Assembly (NCBI GenBank): GCA_022827045.1
Contig: JAJDTQ010000269.1
Location: 1-7,343, forward strand
Source: Candidatus Binatia bacterium
GTDB lineage: Bacteria > Desulfobacterota_B > Binatia > UBA9968 > JAJDTQ01
Length of the DNA stretch: 7,343 bases
Direction: 5' to 3'
Positions within the stretch are counted from its first letter, which is position 1. Each line of letters starts with the position of its first letter. A program made the position numbers and the translations under genes. Below are positions 6,826-7,343 of this stretch, piece after piece. The notes under the pieces are model-generated. The model saw only the letters and a list, made by a program, of their open reading frames with translations. It searched no databases and had not been told where the DNA came from.

Positions 6826-6869
6826 GGTTGAACCGGGTATGGGTGTCTCGTTGAAAGGGAGAAGGGGAC

Positions 6870-6874
6870 GGAGG
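6870..6874 (+). promoter_or_regulatory. Ribosome-binding site of the LigB-like gene
   Basis: GGAGG lies 8 nt before ATG 6883, optimal spacing, and so fixes the start. The purine-rich 57-nt gap after the UbiD-like stop shows no terminator, which supports one transcript for both genes. Confidence 0.8.
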
Positions 6875-6882
6875 AATCCTCG

Positions 6883-7343
6883 ATGGGCAGGATCATAGCC
6901 GGCATGGCGTCGTCCCACGCTTACGCGCTGGTGGAACCGACGGGTTGGGACGTGATGCGGGGGCGGACGCGGGCGCGGTACAAGGCGCGTTACGGCGTGG
7001 AGCCGGAGCTCCATCCGAATATCGCCGACGAGACTCCGGACGTCCGGGAGCGGGGCTACCGGCACATCCGGGAAGCGCTGGGGTTCTTCGAGCGGCAGAT
7101 GCGGGAGGCGCGTCCGGATGCCGTGATCATCGTCGGCGACGACCAGGACGAGAACTTCACGGAGGACAACCTGCCGCAGATCGCCGTCTACACGGGCGTG
7201 GAGATCCACTCCACCGAACGCGCAAGTGACGGTACACGGCTGCGCGGGCCGAAGTACCCGTGCCACGCGGAGCTAGCTCACGATCTCCTCGACGGGCTAG
7301 TGGACCGCGAGTTCGACGTGGCCTCCTGCAGCACGTTTCCCAA
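6883..7343 (+). CDS. LigB-family class III extradiol dioxygenase-like protein (3' end missing)
   Basis: The frame is open from ATG 6883 to the window edge, 153 codons plus 2 nt. LigB-type catalytic subunits are about 270-300 residues, so about half is present. The start GRIIAGMASSHAYAL matches the LigB N-terminus, and His12 sits at the same residue number as the first iron ligand of Sphingobium LigB. The strand-turn motif that carries the second ligand, His61 in VYNDHAS of LigB, reads VGDDQDENF here, with Gln88 in place of His. Family members use Fe(II) and O2 to open catechol-type rings; protocatechuate 4,5-dioxygenase is the model. The third ligand (Glu242 in LigB) and the catalytic His lie beyond the window. 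No LigA-like small subunit is seen. Membership of the LigB fold is fairly secure. Dioxygenase activity is not, because of the His-to-Gln change, and a divergent subfamily with another reaction is possible. The gene is placed directly after the UbiD-like gene. Confidence 0.82.
   Translation, partial: MGRIIAGMASSHAYALVEPTGWDVMRGRTRARYKARYGVEPELHPNIADETPDVRERGYRHIREALGFFERQMREARPDAVIIVGDDQDENFTEDNLPQIAVYTGVEIHSTERASDGTRLRGPKYPCHAELAHDLLDGLVDREFDVASCSTFP

Overview
The window comes from a GC-rich bacterial genome. G or C dominates third codon positions, long shadow reading frames run through most genes, and one gene carries a full bacterial-type Shine-Dalgarno sequence. The gene set (a meta-cleavage-type alpha/beta hydrolase, an AfuABC/FbpABC-type ABC importer, a UbiD-family decarboxylase and a LigB-family extradiol dioxygenase) suggests an environmental aerobe that degrades aromatic compounds. 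It could be an uncultured proteobacterium or a neighbouring phylum, but the sequence alone does not fix the taxon.

Layout: (1) 1-780, the 3' part of an alpha/beta hydrolase whose start lies left of the window. (2) 840-4812, a tight three-gene ABC importer operon: periplasmic binding protein (840-1919), ATPase (1942-3090) and a fused double-domain permease (3094-4812). The gaps are 22 and 3 nt, and the hydrolase is only 59 nt upstream, so all four are probably co-transcribed. (3) 4813-5193, a scar without an intact gene. It holds a reverse-strand remnant of a HigA-type antitoxin (the N-terminal part, without the DNA-binding domain) and a decayed second copy of a stretch of the permease gene. 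(4) 5194-6825, a UbiD-family decarboxylase. (5) 6883-7343, the first 153 codons of a LigB-family protein that runs off the right edge.

How it may fit together (inference): the importer brings in a small, possibly aromatic or carboxylated, solute. The UbiD-like enzyme would remove or add a carboxyl group, the LigB-like protein would open or otherwise process the ring, and the hydrolase would cleave the C-C bond of the ring-opened product. The main oddity is that several proteins keep their family fold but lack hallmark residues. The UbiD homologue has Asn where the catalytic Arg is expected and Asp for the first Glu of the catalytic Glu-Arg-Glu set. The LigB homologue has Gln where the second iron-binding His is expected. 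The binding protein lacks the paired tyrosines of ferric-binding relatives. This may be a divergent aromatic or non-aromatic pathway rather than a textbook ring-cleavage cluster. No RNA genes, CRISPR arrays, intact mobile elements or convincing rho-independent terminators were seen.
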